From positions 1-52,704 of the forward strand of contig DCFX01000096.1 of NCBI GenBank assembly GCA_002314445.1: 52,704 nt of DNA, read 5' to 3'. The DNA comes from Treponema sp. UBA1793. GTDB lineage: Bacteria; Spirochaetota; Spirochaetia; Treponematales; Treponemataceae. Made by a program: the position numbers and the translations under genes. Position 1 is the first letter of the stretch; each line of letters starts with the position of its first letter. Under the pieces are notes generated by a model. That model did not search any database and was not told the origin of the DNA. It saw only the letters and a program-made list of their open reading frames with translations. Shown in pieces: positions 23,128 to 31,798 of the stretch.

Positions 23128-24093
23128 TTATTGTACTTTTCCCAGCCCCTGATAAGTCGTAACATGCTCCTTCCAGACAAAACTGTATTTTTTAAGCAAA
23201 TCTTTCGGCTCTGCAGGTTTTCGTCCGGTGAGCTTTTCCACTGTATCGGTTTCCACAGCCATCAGTCCGTCACGGATACCTGATTCGTTTGTTACCATAT
23301 CGTTAGCGCACCACGGAACAGGAGACTTTGAATAATTTCCGCGTGATGTCCGTGGAATATAAATTGAATCGAGATAATCGTAATAATCGTTTTCTTTTAA
23401 CGTAATATACGTATAATCGATTCCTGAAATTTCACGAATCATATTGCATATCTCATGTTCGCTGATCAGCCGGCCTGTCACATCGTAGTCCCTGTTGTTA
23501 TCCCCCTTCCCAAGGAGCAGCGCAGCAGCTACACGACCGCTGTCGTCTTTCGGAATAAACGTTGCTTTTCCCTCACCGGCTGCCGTCACCCATCTGTTGT
23601 TGTCCAGATTCGCCATCATTACGGAATTAAGCAGATAATTTTCCAAGTACAGATTATTCCGCATAATGTTGTATGCAACTCCTGACTCCTTCAGATATTT
23701 CTCTGTCGCAGTATGATCGGGCAAAACATACTGATAATATCCCTTCCTGTTTGCCCCGAAAAAAGATGTATATGTTATGTGTTTTACACCTGCACTGATG
23801 GCTGCATCTATGACATTCTTATGCTGCTGAACCCGTAAAGGTCCGATGAAAACACCGGATACCATATACAACCTGTCACCGCCCGTGAAAGCCTGTATCA
23901 TTTGCTCTTTATTGTCATAATTGGCTTCCCTTACTGTTACGCCCTTTTCTTTCCATGATTCAGCCTTTTCCGCATTCAGACGTTTCATATCAGGACAAGT
24001 AAATAGTAATTCATCCCCGGAAACTTCCTGCAGCATATTCGCTGCAACTCTGCCGCCAAGCTGACCATCCACGCCAGTAACAACATAACGCAT
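23128..24093 (-). CDS. NmrA/SDR-type NAD(P)-binding reductase
   Basis: A 321-residue protein with a Rossmann fold. The nucleotide-binding motif TGVDGQLGGRVA is at residues 6-17, YTSFFGA near residue 108 replaces the catalytic SDR centre region, and the C-terminal NmrA-like part is conserved. Relatives include quinone reductases of the QorB type and NADPH-sensing proteins. GGAGGTG precedes the ATG at 24093. It is divergent from a LysR regulator, which probably controls it; redox or electrophile stress would be a plausible signal (inference). Confidence 0.8.
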   Translation of the reverse strand: MRYVVTGVDGQLGGRVAANMLQEVSGDELLFTCPDMKRLNAEKAESWKEKGVTVREANYDNKEQMIQAFTGGDRLYMVSGVFIGPLRVQQHKNVIDAAISAGVKHITYTSFFGANRKGYYQYVLPDHTATEKYLKESGVAYNIMRNNLYLENYLLNSVMMANLDNNRWVTAAGEGKATFIPKDDSGRVAAALLLGKGDNNRDYDVTGRLISEHEICNMIREISGIDYTYITLKENDYYDYLDSIYIPRTSRGNYSKSPVPWCANDMVTNESGIRDGLMAVETDTVEKLTGRKPAEPKDLLKKYSFVWKEHVTTYQGLGKVQ

Positions 24094-24204
24094 TGTACAC
24101 CTCCACTAAAAACTGTTCATACCGTGAATTGCCGCTGATTCCGAACAGAAACAAGCAGGCAATCGTTTTTCCTTTCCGAAAATAATTCCGCGTCAGGAAA
24201 ATTC

Positions 24205-24258
24205 TTATATAACTATATAAAATCCGCGGGTGAAAGTAAAATCAGAATATGTTATACT
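24205..24258 (+). promoter_or_regulatory. LysR control region: AT palindrome and extended -10
   Basis: TTATAT-AACT-ATATAA at 24205-24220 is a symmetric element fitting the loose T-N11-A pattern of LysR sites. TGTTATACT ends at 24258 and gives an extended -10 for the lysR gene. The rest of the roughly 196-base spacer shows no other clear signal. Confidence 0.45.
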
Positions 24259-24289
24259 CGATAAAAGATTATTATAAACGGGGCCGCGT

Positions 24290-25174
24290 ATGTTTCTGAA
24301 GCAACTGAACTGTTTTGTCAATCTGGCTGAAACGCTGAACTATTCAAGAACTGCCCAACTGCTTTACATCACACAGCCGGGAGTAACGCACGAAATCAAT
24401 ACGCTGGAAGATGAGCTTGGACTTAAGCTGTTCATCAGAACAAAAAGAAAAGTGGAACTGACGACTGCCGGTTTTTCATTATATAAAGATATGAAAGACA
24501 TTCTTACCAGGGTAAACATTGCAGTCGCAAAGGCAAAACAGTATTCGTGTGATTATGAATCGAACATTTCCATCGGTTACGACGGAAATACGGAAGTAAA
24601 ACATCTTCCTGATATATTGAAAACATTTACAAAAGATTTCCCAAACGTGCACCTGTACCTGAAAACCGCGGATTCGATGGAAAAAAGAACATTATTTTCC
24701 AATTATAATCTTGATATTATTTTTACCGTGAAAGAATTGATAGAAAACATTCCGCAGACAGACTATATGGAACTTTTCACAGCCGAATTTGTCTGCGTCG
24801 TACCAAAGAATCATTCTCTGGCGGCAAAGGCAATAATCAGAAACCCGGATCTTGCCAATGAATCCCTGATTTTTCTGGATCCGCTGAGATGCCCCGCGGA
24901 AATGGGACGCATTCAAAGAGACCTCCAGGAACAGTGCCCGGTTTCAGGACTCTATTTCAGCGACAGTGCGCAAATCAGTTACACAATGATAAAAGGACAA
25001 CTGGGAATAGCAGTAATGCCCGATTTTGTCTGCCCGGAAGATGCAGGACTTGTACGCATACCGTTCGAAACTCACGAATCACTATCATATGGAATCGCCT
25101 GGCACAGAAACGGGATCAGAAAAGAAATCTGCGGATTTCTGGAAGCAGCAAAAAAACAATATCAGGTCAACTGA
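24290..25174 (+). CDS. LysR-family transcriptional regulator
   Basis: A 294-residue LTTR. The N-terminal helix-turn-helix (about residues 18-37, SRTAQLLYITQPGVTHEINT) is followed by the linker ELGLKLFIRTKRKVELT and a two-lobed effector domain from about residue 90. It is divergent from the NmrA-like reductase and is followed after 105 bases by the D-2-hydroxyacid dehydrogenase. Either or both may be targets. The ligand is unknown. Confidence 0.88.
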   Translation: MFLKQLNCFVNLAETLNYSRTAQLLYITQPGVTHEINTLEDELGLKLFIRTKRKVELTTAGFSLYKDMKDILTRVNIAVAKAKQYSCDYESNISIGYDGNTEVKHLPDILKTFTKDFPNVHLYLKTADSMEKRTLFSNYNLDIIFTVKELIENIPQTDYMELFTAEFVCVVPKNHSLAAKAIIRNPDLANESLIFLDPLRCPAEMGRIQRDLQEQCPVSGLYFSDSAQISYTMIKGQLGIAVMPDFVCPEDAGLVRIPFETHESLSYGIAWHRNGIRKEICGFLEAAKKQYQVN

Positions 25175-25279
25175 TTCCGGAATGGCAGTACGAAGACGGT
25201 TTCCGCAGCTGTCTTACCGGAAGCGGCATTATTGTATAAAACACCTTTTTCGTGTACCGTTCCTGCATAACAGGTATAT

Positions 25280-26257
25280 ATGAAAAAACAGATTATTATC
25301 ATCAATTATCCGCTGAATATTACTCCCGACCGTACAATGCTGCAGAACTGCGCACCGGAAGCAGAATTTATATACGGCAAAGACGTGCAGAACTTGCCGG
25401 CCGGCCGATTTGAAGAAGCCGATGCCTTAATCGGCGATCCTCCTGCACAGGTTAATCTGATGCAGATAAAAAACTTAAAATGGTTCCAGCTTTTGAGCGC
25501 CGGTGCTGACCAGTATACGAAACCAGACGTCCTGCCGGAGCAGACCGTTCTTACCTGCGCGTCGGGTGCATACGGAAAGGCTATGGGCGAATACATGATC
25601 TGTGCGGTGCTGAGCCTCATGCTCGATTTTCCCCGGTACAGGGACAACCAGCGGAATCATCTGTGGGAAAAGGGAGGACAAATCCGGCATATAGCAGGTA
25701 CGACGGCGCTTGTCGTGGGACTTGGCGATATCGGAAGCGAATTTGCCGCACGGTACAAGGCGCTCGGCGGATATGTTATAGGAATAAAACGCACGAAAAC
25801 GGCACAAAAACAGGACTGTGCAGACGAACTGTATGCGACGGAAGAGCTCGACAAACACATCCCTCGCGCAGACGTCGTCGCACTGAGCCTGCCGTCTACG
25901 AAGGAAACGGTGCATCTGTTCAGCGCGGAAAGGATCGGACTCATGAAACGGGATGCCCTCTTCATCAATGTAGGCAGGGGAACGGCCGCAGATACTGATG
26001 CACTTTCGGACGCTCTGTACACGGGAAAAATCGGAGGGGCTGCGCTCGATGTGACTGACCCGGAACCGCTTCCACCCGCCCATCCGCTCTGGGACGCGCC
26101 GAACACGATAATTACGCCGCATGTATCAGGCGGCTGGGAAATACCGGAAAATACGGAGCGCGTGCTCGGCATTGTCTACGACAACCTGCGGCGTTTTGCA
26201 GACGGACAGCAGCTCTGCAATATTGTAGACCGCACAACGGGATACCGCACGCGCTGA
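25280..26257 (+). CDS. D-isomer-specific 2-hydroxyacid dehydrogenase
   Basis: A 325-residue NAD(P)-dependent dehydrogenase. The dinucleotide motif VGLGDIGSEFA lies at about residue 147, followed by the catalytic Arg in INVGRGTAAD, Glu in DVTDPEPLPP and His in ITPHVSGG. It would interconvert a 2-keto acid and a D-2-hydroxy acid; glyoxylate/hydroxypyruvate or aromatic keto acids are possible and cannot be separated here. It is convergent with a tetR gene only 19 bases away. Confidence 0.87.
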   Translation: MKKQIIIINYPLNITPDRTMLQNCAPEAEFIYGKDVQNLPAGRFEEADALIGDPPAQVNLMQIKNLKWFQLLSAGADQYTKPDVLPEQTVLTCASGAYGKAMGEYMICAVLSLMLDFPRYRDNQRNHLWEKGGQIRHIAGTTALVVGLGDIGSEFAARYKALGGYVIGIKRTKTAQKQDCADELYATEELDKHIPRADVVALSLPSTKETVHLFSAERIGLMKRDALFINVGRGTAADTDALSDALYTGKIGGAALDVTDPEPLPPAHPLWDAPNTIITPHVSGGWEIPENTERVLGIVYDNLRRFADGQQLCNIVDRTTGYRTR

Positions 26258-26276
26258 TGCAGGTCTGTATGCAGCG

Positions 26277-26909
26277 CTAGTATACGTACAATCTGTAGAA
26301 CTGCCTGATATGCTTTTCCAGGCTGTCCAGTGATTTCTGCTCGCGGGCAGGATCGGCATAGCAAAGTGAAACCAGCATATAAATCGGTGCATAGAATTGT
26401 ACCGCCGTTGCTTCAGGATCGTCAGTATGCACATACCCTGCTTCTGCAAGGAGCTTAAATAAAATATTCTGATAATTAATCATGCTGTCTACATATTCAT
26501 GCATATACAGCTGAACAAATTTTTCGTTTTTATACTGTTCAAGCGTAAACATCTTCAGGAACCGGGACGTATATGAATCATGAAAAAAGAAGTTGAAAAA
26601 ACTTATACCGACAGCTACCAGCTCATCCTCCGACATGTTCTCATAACGGGAAACATCTTTCGATAATACATCAGTCTCGTGCAGATGCATGGATTTCCCC
26701 AGTTCGTCATACCGGGTTTTCATTATATCAAGCAATGCCGTGAAAATCTCCTGTTTGCTGGCAAAGTGTTTGTACAGCGACGGAGCTTTTATGCCGACCG
26801 CATCCGCTATCTGTACAACGCTTGTCGCATCATATCCCTGCCCGGAAAAAAGGGTCAGTGCACAGTCAAGTATTTTTTCCCTGGTTGAAGGACTTCCCTT
26901 CTCTGCCAT
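26277..26909 (-). CDS. TetR-family regulator coupled to the radical SAM gene
   Basis: A 210-residue regulator with an N-terminal helix-turn-helix (about residues 27-48; VVQIADAVGIKAPSLYKHF) and an unusually Phe/Tyr-rich helical ligand domain. Its ATG overlaps the radical SAM stop as TGATG, so the two are translationally coupled and transcribed together. A large palindrome at 28047-28080 over the operon promoter is the probable binding site, making the operon autoregulated. Confidence 0.87.
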   Translation of the reverse strand: MAEKGSPSTREKILDCALTLFSGQGYDATSVVQIADAVGIKAPSLYKHFASKQEIFTALLDIMKTRYDELGKSMHLHETDVLSKDVSRYENMSEDELVAVGISFFNFFFHDSYTSRFLKMFTLEQYKNEKFVQLYMHEYVDSMINYQNILFKLLAEAGYVHTDDPEATAVQFYAPIYMLVSLCYADPAREQKSLDSLEKHIRQFYRLYVY

Positions 26910-28003
26910 CAGGCATCCTCCTGCATAACGGCGGAAGCAAGCGCCCGTACCTGCTCTTCCTGCTCAAACAGTGCACATCCGCCGCTGTGTTCCGTTCCGG
27001 TAAGATGATGTTCACGGAGTGCGGAAAAGAGCGGGGAGTTCAGAACTTCTTTGAGAGATGATTCTGCAACGTTGCAGTCTGAATGGGGAGAGAACGGACA
27101 CGGTTCCGCTCCGCCGTACGGATTAATATGGAAAAAAGCGCGGCCTCCTGCTAGACAGCCGCCGAGATATTTTTCGTCACCGGGAAAGGCGAGCAGCACC
27201 ATATCCTTATACCGCTTCCGGAGGACGTCTTGCCGCTCTTCAAGCAGCGTCCTTTCCTTTTCGCCGGGAGCAAGTTTTTCAGTACCGGGAACGGCAGGAA
27301 CATATTCTATGAAGAAAACAACCCGGGCACCGTTTTTATAGAGACTGTCCGTAAAATCCGCAGAAGTGACTTCGTCTATGTTTTCCGTCGTCAGGGTAAC
27401 CGATGCGCCCCAGAGGATGCCGCGCCGGTGAAGCCTTTCTGCTGCTGCAGACAGTTTGTCGTACGTTCCGTTTCCCCTCCTGCCGTCGGTATGTTCCCTG
27501 TCGCCTTCAATACTCATAACCGGAACAATATTCCGGTGTGCATTGAAAAACCTGCAGTATTCATCGTCTATCATTGTCCCGTTCGTAAAAACCGGAAAAA
27601 CAATACGCCGGTATGACGCTGCTTTTTCAATAACATCGCGCCGCATAAGCGGTTCACCGCCTGCCAGCAGGCAGAATGAAACGCCCATATCCTGCGCCTG
27701 TGAAAAAACAGATCCCCATTGTCCGGCTGTAAGCAGTTTCTTTTCCGTCTCCCCGCATAAACCGTTTGCCCTCGCATAGCAGCCTTTGCAAAAAAGATTG
27801 CAGGAATTTGTAATACTTGCAATGAGAAAAGAAGGAATATGCTCACCCTGCTCCTCGGAAGCAGAACGGAGTCCTGCAGCGTTGCCGACGAAGCGTCTGA
27901 AGGCAAGCAGAAATAATTTCTCCCTCATATTTGAAGAACCGACATTCACGGCAAGATTTCTGACTGCTGCGTTCATATATTCAGTCAGCTCGTTTTGTTC
28001 CAT
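26909..28003 (-). CDS. Radical SAM protein with extra C-terminal cysteines
   Basis: A 364-residue protein. The radical SAM cluster motif CNLFCKGC supplies Cys68, Cys72 and Cys75, followed by the SAM-binding GGEP (LLAGGEPLM). C-terminal cysteines in GGCLAGG, EPCPF, SDCN and GGCALF suggest one or more auxiliary iron-sulfur clusters of the SPASM type. The reaction is unknown; relatives modify peptides or act as anaerobic maturases, but I see no precursor peptide or partner enzyme nearby. The start at 28003 has AAGGAG 10 bases upstream; a frame from 28045 would begin next to the operator and lacks a site. Confidence 0.84.
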   Translation of the reverse strand: MEQNELTEYMNAAVRNLAVNVGSSNMREKLFLLAFRRFVGNAAGLRSASEEQGEHIPSFLIASITNSCNLFCKGCYARANGLCGETEKKLLTAGQWGSVFSQAQDMGVSFCLLAGGEPLMRRDVIEKAASYRRIVFPVFTNGTMIDDEYCRFFNAHRNIVPVMSIEGDREHTDGRRGNGTYDKLSAAAERLHRRGILWGASVTLTTENIDEVTSADFTDSLYKNGARVVFFIEYVPAVPGTEKLAPGEKERTLLEERQDVLRKRYKDMVLLAFPGDEKYLGGCLAGGRAFFHINPYGGAEPCPFSPHSDCNVAESSLKEVLNSPLFSALREHHLTGTEHSGGCALFEQEEQVRALASAVMQEDA

Positions 28004-28046
28004 AAAAATAAATCTCCTTATCAAAAGGCCCGTCGGAACGGACACT

Positions 28047-28080
28047 TATTGCAAGGCTAACGAACATTAGCTTTGCAATA
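28047..28080. promoter_or_regulatory. Operator of the radical SAM-tetR operon
   Basis: Two 14-base arms (28047-28060 and 28067-28080) are inverse copies with a single mismatch; the centre reads CTAACGAACATTAG. It covers the predicted transcription start near 28076. Placement and symmetry fit the TetR regulator of the same operon. Confidence 0.82.
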
Positions 28081-28082
28081 GT

Positions 28083-28111
28083 ATAATATCCACCGGCAAT
28101 CTGCGTGTCAA
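28083..28111 (-). promoter_or_regulatory. Promoter of the radical SAM-tetR operon
   Basis: A strong promoter on the minus strand: TTGACA (28106-28111), 17-base spacer, TATTAT (28083-28088). Confidence 0.75.
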
Positions 28112-28190
28112 GGAAATGCTTGTACTCTTCCCGTGTATCAGGTAGACTATGTTTTCAGGTACATTTATTATGACCAGTACTTCAGGAAAC

Positions 28191-28509
28191 AAAATTATTG
28201 TCGTGTATTTGTAAAAGTGAATGCTCCTGCAGAAAATAATCCGCTTAAGCTCCAACTTCGCTTCGCTCAGGGTCGCACGCGGGCTTATTTTCTGCTCCGC
28301 ATCCTCTTTTACACACGGTATGCAGAATATTTTTTCCCCGAACGGCATGTATGATAGACAACGTTTAGAAAAATCAAAAGACGGGGTACAGGGGATTCCC
28401 CTGGTCATGCTGAAAAAAGTAAGTGGTTTGGAGAGAGCGCACGGATAAAGCAGGTGCATATGTCCGTGCGCTTTGAAAGTAGAGGTTTTCTCTCTCCAAA
28501 TAAACGTAC
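28191..28509. repeat. Structured dispersed repeat, copy 2
   Basis: The second copy of the element at 11078-11374, same orientation, about 319 bases. The long hairpin spans 28211-28312, exactly as long (102 bases) as in copy 1. The terminal hairpin pairs 28427-28436 with 28491-28500 and 28437-28445 with 28463-28471, with a 19-base insertion at 28472-28490 in the 3' arm. It ends 15 bases before the ATG of the AraC-type gene, so it forms most of that gene's upstream region. Confidence 0.85.
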
Positions 28510-28524
28510 CTTTCACTGCAAAGA

Positions 28525-29388
28525 ATGAATAAAGAAAACGAAAAAATCGAAAATCTGAAATTTTCATATTCGCGGCAAATAATAACATTTCCGAAAGGAT
28601 TTCCCATTTTCTTATTCGACTATCAGGTATCGAAAGATCCGCTGACAATGCTTCACTGCCATGATGCCGTTGAAATCGGATACTGCAGACACGGCAACGG
28701 GCTGTTCGTTCTTGGAAACGAGATTTACACGTATAAAGCAGGAGATATAACAGTCATCGGGACTGATATCTATCACCGGGCGCATGCAAGTGAACCGGAT
28801 GACGATCTGTGGACGTTCCTCTATTTTAAACCGGAAGACTGGAATATGAAACTTCCTGCCACCATGCGCATACTCACAGACAAAACAGGAGACCCTGAGC
28901 TTGCCTGGCTCATACCGGTGTTCTGCAGAGAAGTAACTGAAAAAAGTGAAAACTATCAAAGTGTAACAAGAGGATTGCTCACTTCAATCATCGCATATCT
29001 CCAGCGTAATCTGGTCCAAAACGAAAAAAAGGGAAATCCTCACCACTACGATTCACCGGCAATTTCACTTGATATGCGGATAAAGCATGCTGTCGATCTG
29101 ATGATCGAACCTGATAAAGGCCTTACAACCATACAGCAGTTGTCAGACAAATGTAACATGTCGCCTTCCTATTTCAGGCAGCTGTTTAAGCAGGAACTGG
29201 ACAAATCGCCGAAAGATTTTCTTATTGAACTGAAATTGAAAAAATCAATGAATCTCCTCCGCAATACAAATAAAAAAATTGTAGACATCGCTCTCGACTG
29301 CGGCTTCAACAGCCTGTGCAGTTTTAACAGGCAGTTCAAAAAAAAGATGCAACTGTCTCCCCTCCAGTGGAAAAAGAAAAACACCTGA
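28525..29388 (+). CDS. AraC-family regulator of the second CUT1 sugar locus
   Basis: A 287-residue regulator. The N-terminal part (about 30-120) is a cupin-like sensing domain (HCHDAVEIGYCRHGNGLFVL), and the C-terminal 100 residues hold two helix-turn-helix units (TTIQQLSDKCNMSPSYFRQ and KIVDIALDCGFNSLCSFNR). It precedes, on the same strand, an ABC sugar importer and an ADP-ribosylglycohydrolase-like gene, which it probably activates. No Shine-Dalgarno sequence precedes the ATG. The upstream region consists mainly of a dispersed repeat, so its promoter may have been supplied or altered by that element. Confidence 0.87.
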   Translation: MNKENEKIENLKFSYSRQIITFPKGFPIFLFDYQVSKDPLTMLHCHDAVEIGYCRHGNGLFVLGNEIYTYKAGDITVIGTDIYHRAHASEPDDDLWTFLYFKPEDWNMKLPATMRILTDKTGDPELAWLIPVFCREVTEKSENYQSVTRGLLTSIIAYLQRNLVQNEKKGNPHHYDSPAISLDMRIKHAVDLMIEPDKGLTTIQQLSDKCNMSPSYFRQLFKQELDKSPKDFLIELKLKKSMNLLRNTNKKIVDIALDCGFNSLCSFNRQFKKKMQLSPLQWKKKNT

Positions 29389-29488
29389 TTCATCGGCGAA
29401 AATGCATAATTTTACCGTGTTAGTGCAGAGAAATAAGTACAGACTGCGGTACCATTGAACTATGTCACTGTCAGGAGGTCAAAACAGT

Positions 29489-30823
29489 ATGAATAAGGTT
29501 ATAGTAATTGCAGCTGCGTTGTTACTGGGAAGCGGATGTATCTTTGCAAAAAGCTCTGCAGGTGCAAAGAGCAGACAAATTGTAGAAATTTCCGCAAATT
29601 ATACGGAAGAAACCCAGGTAAAAGTCTGCCAGAAGATGTTCGGAGAATTAGTTGCCGAGTACAATAAAAAGAATGGGACGAATTATCAGCTCCAGCTGCT
29701 TACAGGGCAGGGAATGGATATCACGAACACCAGAATGAGTTCAGGAGACAAACCGGATCTGTTTTCCATCGATTCCCCATCCGATGCAAACCGCTACAAC
29801 AAGGATGGTCTTCTGTACGATCTGAGCGCATATGCAAAGAAATACGGATGGAAAAACAAGATGTTCCCGTGGGCGTATGATCTTGCGCTCGCCAACGGAA
29901 AAATGATGAGTATGCCGTTCGGATACGAGGGGCTGCTGCTCTGGTACAACAAATCTGCCATGAAAAAGCTCGGGCTTAATCCTGCAGATATCAAAGATCT
30001 TGCATCATTCGAAAGTGCAATGCAGAAAGCAAAAGGAGCCGGCTACATTCCGGTCATTCTGGGAACACAGGACTGGCCGTGGGCACAGGAATGGTATCTT
30101 TCCATTATGTACAGTTACACCGGAAGGAATCTGCTGAGGGACACACTTGAAGGAAAAACCAAGCTGGGATGGAAAGACCCCCGTTTTAAGAGTACCGTCG
30201 AATTGTATAAATCATGGAATGATAAAGGCTATCTCGCGGATGGAAAATCCTACATACTAACGTCTGACGATGCCATCAATATTTTTACAACGGGAAAGGC
30301 ACTGTTCAAACTCGAAGGAACATGGGCGCCGTACTGGATTCTTCCGTTAAGCCAGGAAGAACAGGACAATATCGGCGTTATGCTCCATCCGGCAATCAAC
30401 AGTGCGGAAAAACCTCACCTGCCCATAGCCATAGGACAGGAGTGGTGTATCTCGGCAGGTACGAAAAACGCTGATATCTGCGCCTTTATTCTTGACGGCC
30501 TTATGCAGCAGAAATACCAGGGAGTATTTCTTGACTCAGGAATGGATGTCGCTCCTATAAAAATCGATGATGCACAGTATGCAAACTTGACTCCTGTTGT
30601 CCGGAATATGTGGAAAATAGTAAATACCGCATTGGACAACAATCAATTCGGATATGCAACCTATGCGTTTTATCCGCCGGAAACCAGGGTGTACTGCTAT
30701 GAAGGTATCGTTAATGTGCTGAGCAATAAAATCAGCGTTGACACGTATCTTTCCAAAATGCAGGAATTAAACGAAAAAGAATTAAAAGCGGGATTCACCC
30801 CCGTCATTCCGTCAGCAAAATAA
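29489..30823 (+). CDS. CUT1 sugar-binding protein of the second importer
   Basis: A 444-residue extracytoplasmic solute-binding protein. The signal peptide is about 20 residues; LLGSGC (Cys17) may be a relaxed spirochaete lipobox, or cleavage may follow IFA. The mature part has the family layout, including PDLFSIDSPSDANRY and LFKLEGTWAPYW. The start at 29489 has AGGAGG 10 bases upstream; the frame beginning at 29462 has none. First gene of an operon with two permeases and a hydrolase-like gene. Substrate unknown. Confidence 0.87.
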   Translation: MNKVIVIAAALLLGSGCIFAKSSAGAKSRQIVEISANYTEETQVKVCQKMFGELVAEYNKKNGTNYQLQLLTGQGMDITNTRMSSGDKPDLFSIDSPSDANRYNKDGLLYDLSAYAKKYGWKNKMFPWAYDLALANGKMMSMPFGYEGLLLWYNKSAMKKLGLNPADIKDLASFESAMQKAKGAGYIPVILGTQDWPWAQEWYLSIMYSYTGRNLLRDTLEGKTKLGWKDPRFKSTVELYKSWNDKGYLADGKSYILTSDDAINIFTTGKALFKLEGTWAPYWILPLSQEEQDNIGVMLHPAINSAEKPHLPIAIGQEWCISAGTKNADICAFILDGLMQQKYQGVFLDSGMDVAPIKIDDAQYANLTPVVRNMWKIVNTALDNNQFGYATYAFYPPETRVYCYEGIVNVLSNKISVDTYLSKMQELNEKELKAGFTPVIPSAK

Positions 30824-30846
30824 TAGCATTTAAACTGATAAGCGGC

Positions 30847-31797
30847 ATGGAAGTAATAACAGTTTATTCCCATGCCGTACTATACAGGGAGTCTCATAAA
30901 AGAAAAATGAAACAAAACCAACTGTCTAAAAAAACATACCAGAAAAAGGAACTGCATGCAGCAATGCTGGCGCTTGTTCCCATCTTTCTGTATCATTTTT
31001 GTCTTGTCGTACTTCCATCACTGAATTCGCTGACAAGTTCATTCACAAACTGGAACGGGTTGCTCACAAAAAAATTCATCGGGTTGGAAAATTACCGGAA
31101 TCTTTTCAGGGATACCGATTTTTACGAAGCATTTTTTAATAATATTAAATGGATGCTGCTGTTCATAACAATTCCCGTTATCTGCAGCATATTGATTGGG
31201 TTTATGCTCAGCCATATAAAAAGAGGCCGGTCAACTCTCAGGGTAATGTATTTCCTCCCGTACGTAATTTCAGCTGCCATTGCCGGAAAAATATTTGCAG
31301 CGTTTTACAACCCGTATCTGGGAATTAACAGCTGGCTCAAAGATATCGGAATGCCGTTTCTGGCCTTCGACTGGCTTGCCCCCTCACACGCACTGCTGTC
31401 AGTTGCTTTTGTAGATATGTGGCACTGGTGGGGCTTCCTTCTCGTTATTTTTATGAGTGCACTGCAGCAGATTGACCCGATGCTCTACGAAAGTGCCGAA
31501 GTCGAAGGTGCATCCGAACTGCAGAAACTCAGGTATATTACTATTCCCAGTATAAAATCGACCCTTGTCTTTATTATTCTGGTATCAATGGTATGGTCTG
31601 TCAGCACGTTCGATTACGTGTGGGTTATGACAAAAGGATCAACAGGTTCCTCTATTCTTTCCACCATGCTGTACAAGAATGCGTTTCTGAAATACAAAGC
31701 AGGATACGCCTGTACGATTTCCGTCTTTCAGAATGTTCTTGCACTGCTCATCTTCGGAATATTCAACTTTGTTCAGAGAAAAACGGAGGATAATTAA
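30847..31797 (+). CDS. CUT1 sugar ABC permease, MalF type
   Basis: A permease of up to 316 residues with six predicted helices. The EAA loop reads YESAEVEGASELQKLRYITI, close to the family consensus. An ATG at 30907 (giving 296 residues, MKQNQLSKK) is an alternative start; neither start has a well-placed ribosome binding site. It pairs with the permease that begins just after its stop. As in the first importer, no ATPase gene is present. Confidence 0.85.
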   Translation: MEVITVYSHAVLYRESHKRKMKQNQLSKKTYQKKELHAAMLALVPIFLYHFCLVVLPSLNSLTSSFTNWNGLLTKKFIGLENYRNLFRDTDFYEAFFNNIKWMLLFITIPVICSILIGFMLSHIKRGRSTLRVMYFLPYVISAAIAGKIFAAFYNPYLGINSWLKDIGMPFLAFDWLAPSHALLSVAFVDMWHWWGFLLVIFMSALQQIDPMLYESAEVEGASELQKLRYITIPSIKSTLVFIILVSMVWSVSTFDYVWVMTKGSTGSSILSTMLYKNAFLKYKAGYACTISVFQNVLALLIFGIFNFVQRKTEDN

Positions 31798-31798
31798 C

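Noticed and set aside
25475..26172. Minus-strand open frames of 171-215 codons opposite the hydroxyacid dehydrogenase
   Set aside because: The plus-strand gene has complete catalytic motifs; the opposite frames show no recognisable domain and arise from codon bias.
28067..28648. Long minus-strand open frame (193 codons), and its counterpart at 11077-11559, sharing a conserved stretch near AEQKISPRATLS
   Set aside because: Both run through the dispersed repeat; similarity follows the repeat's RNA-like pairing, there is no ribosome binding site, and the copies diverge outside the repeat.
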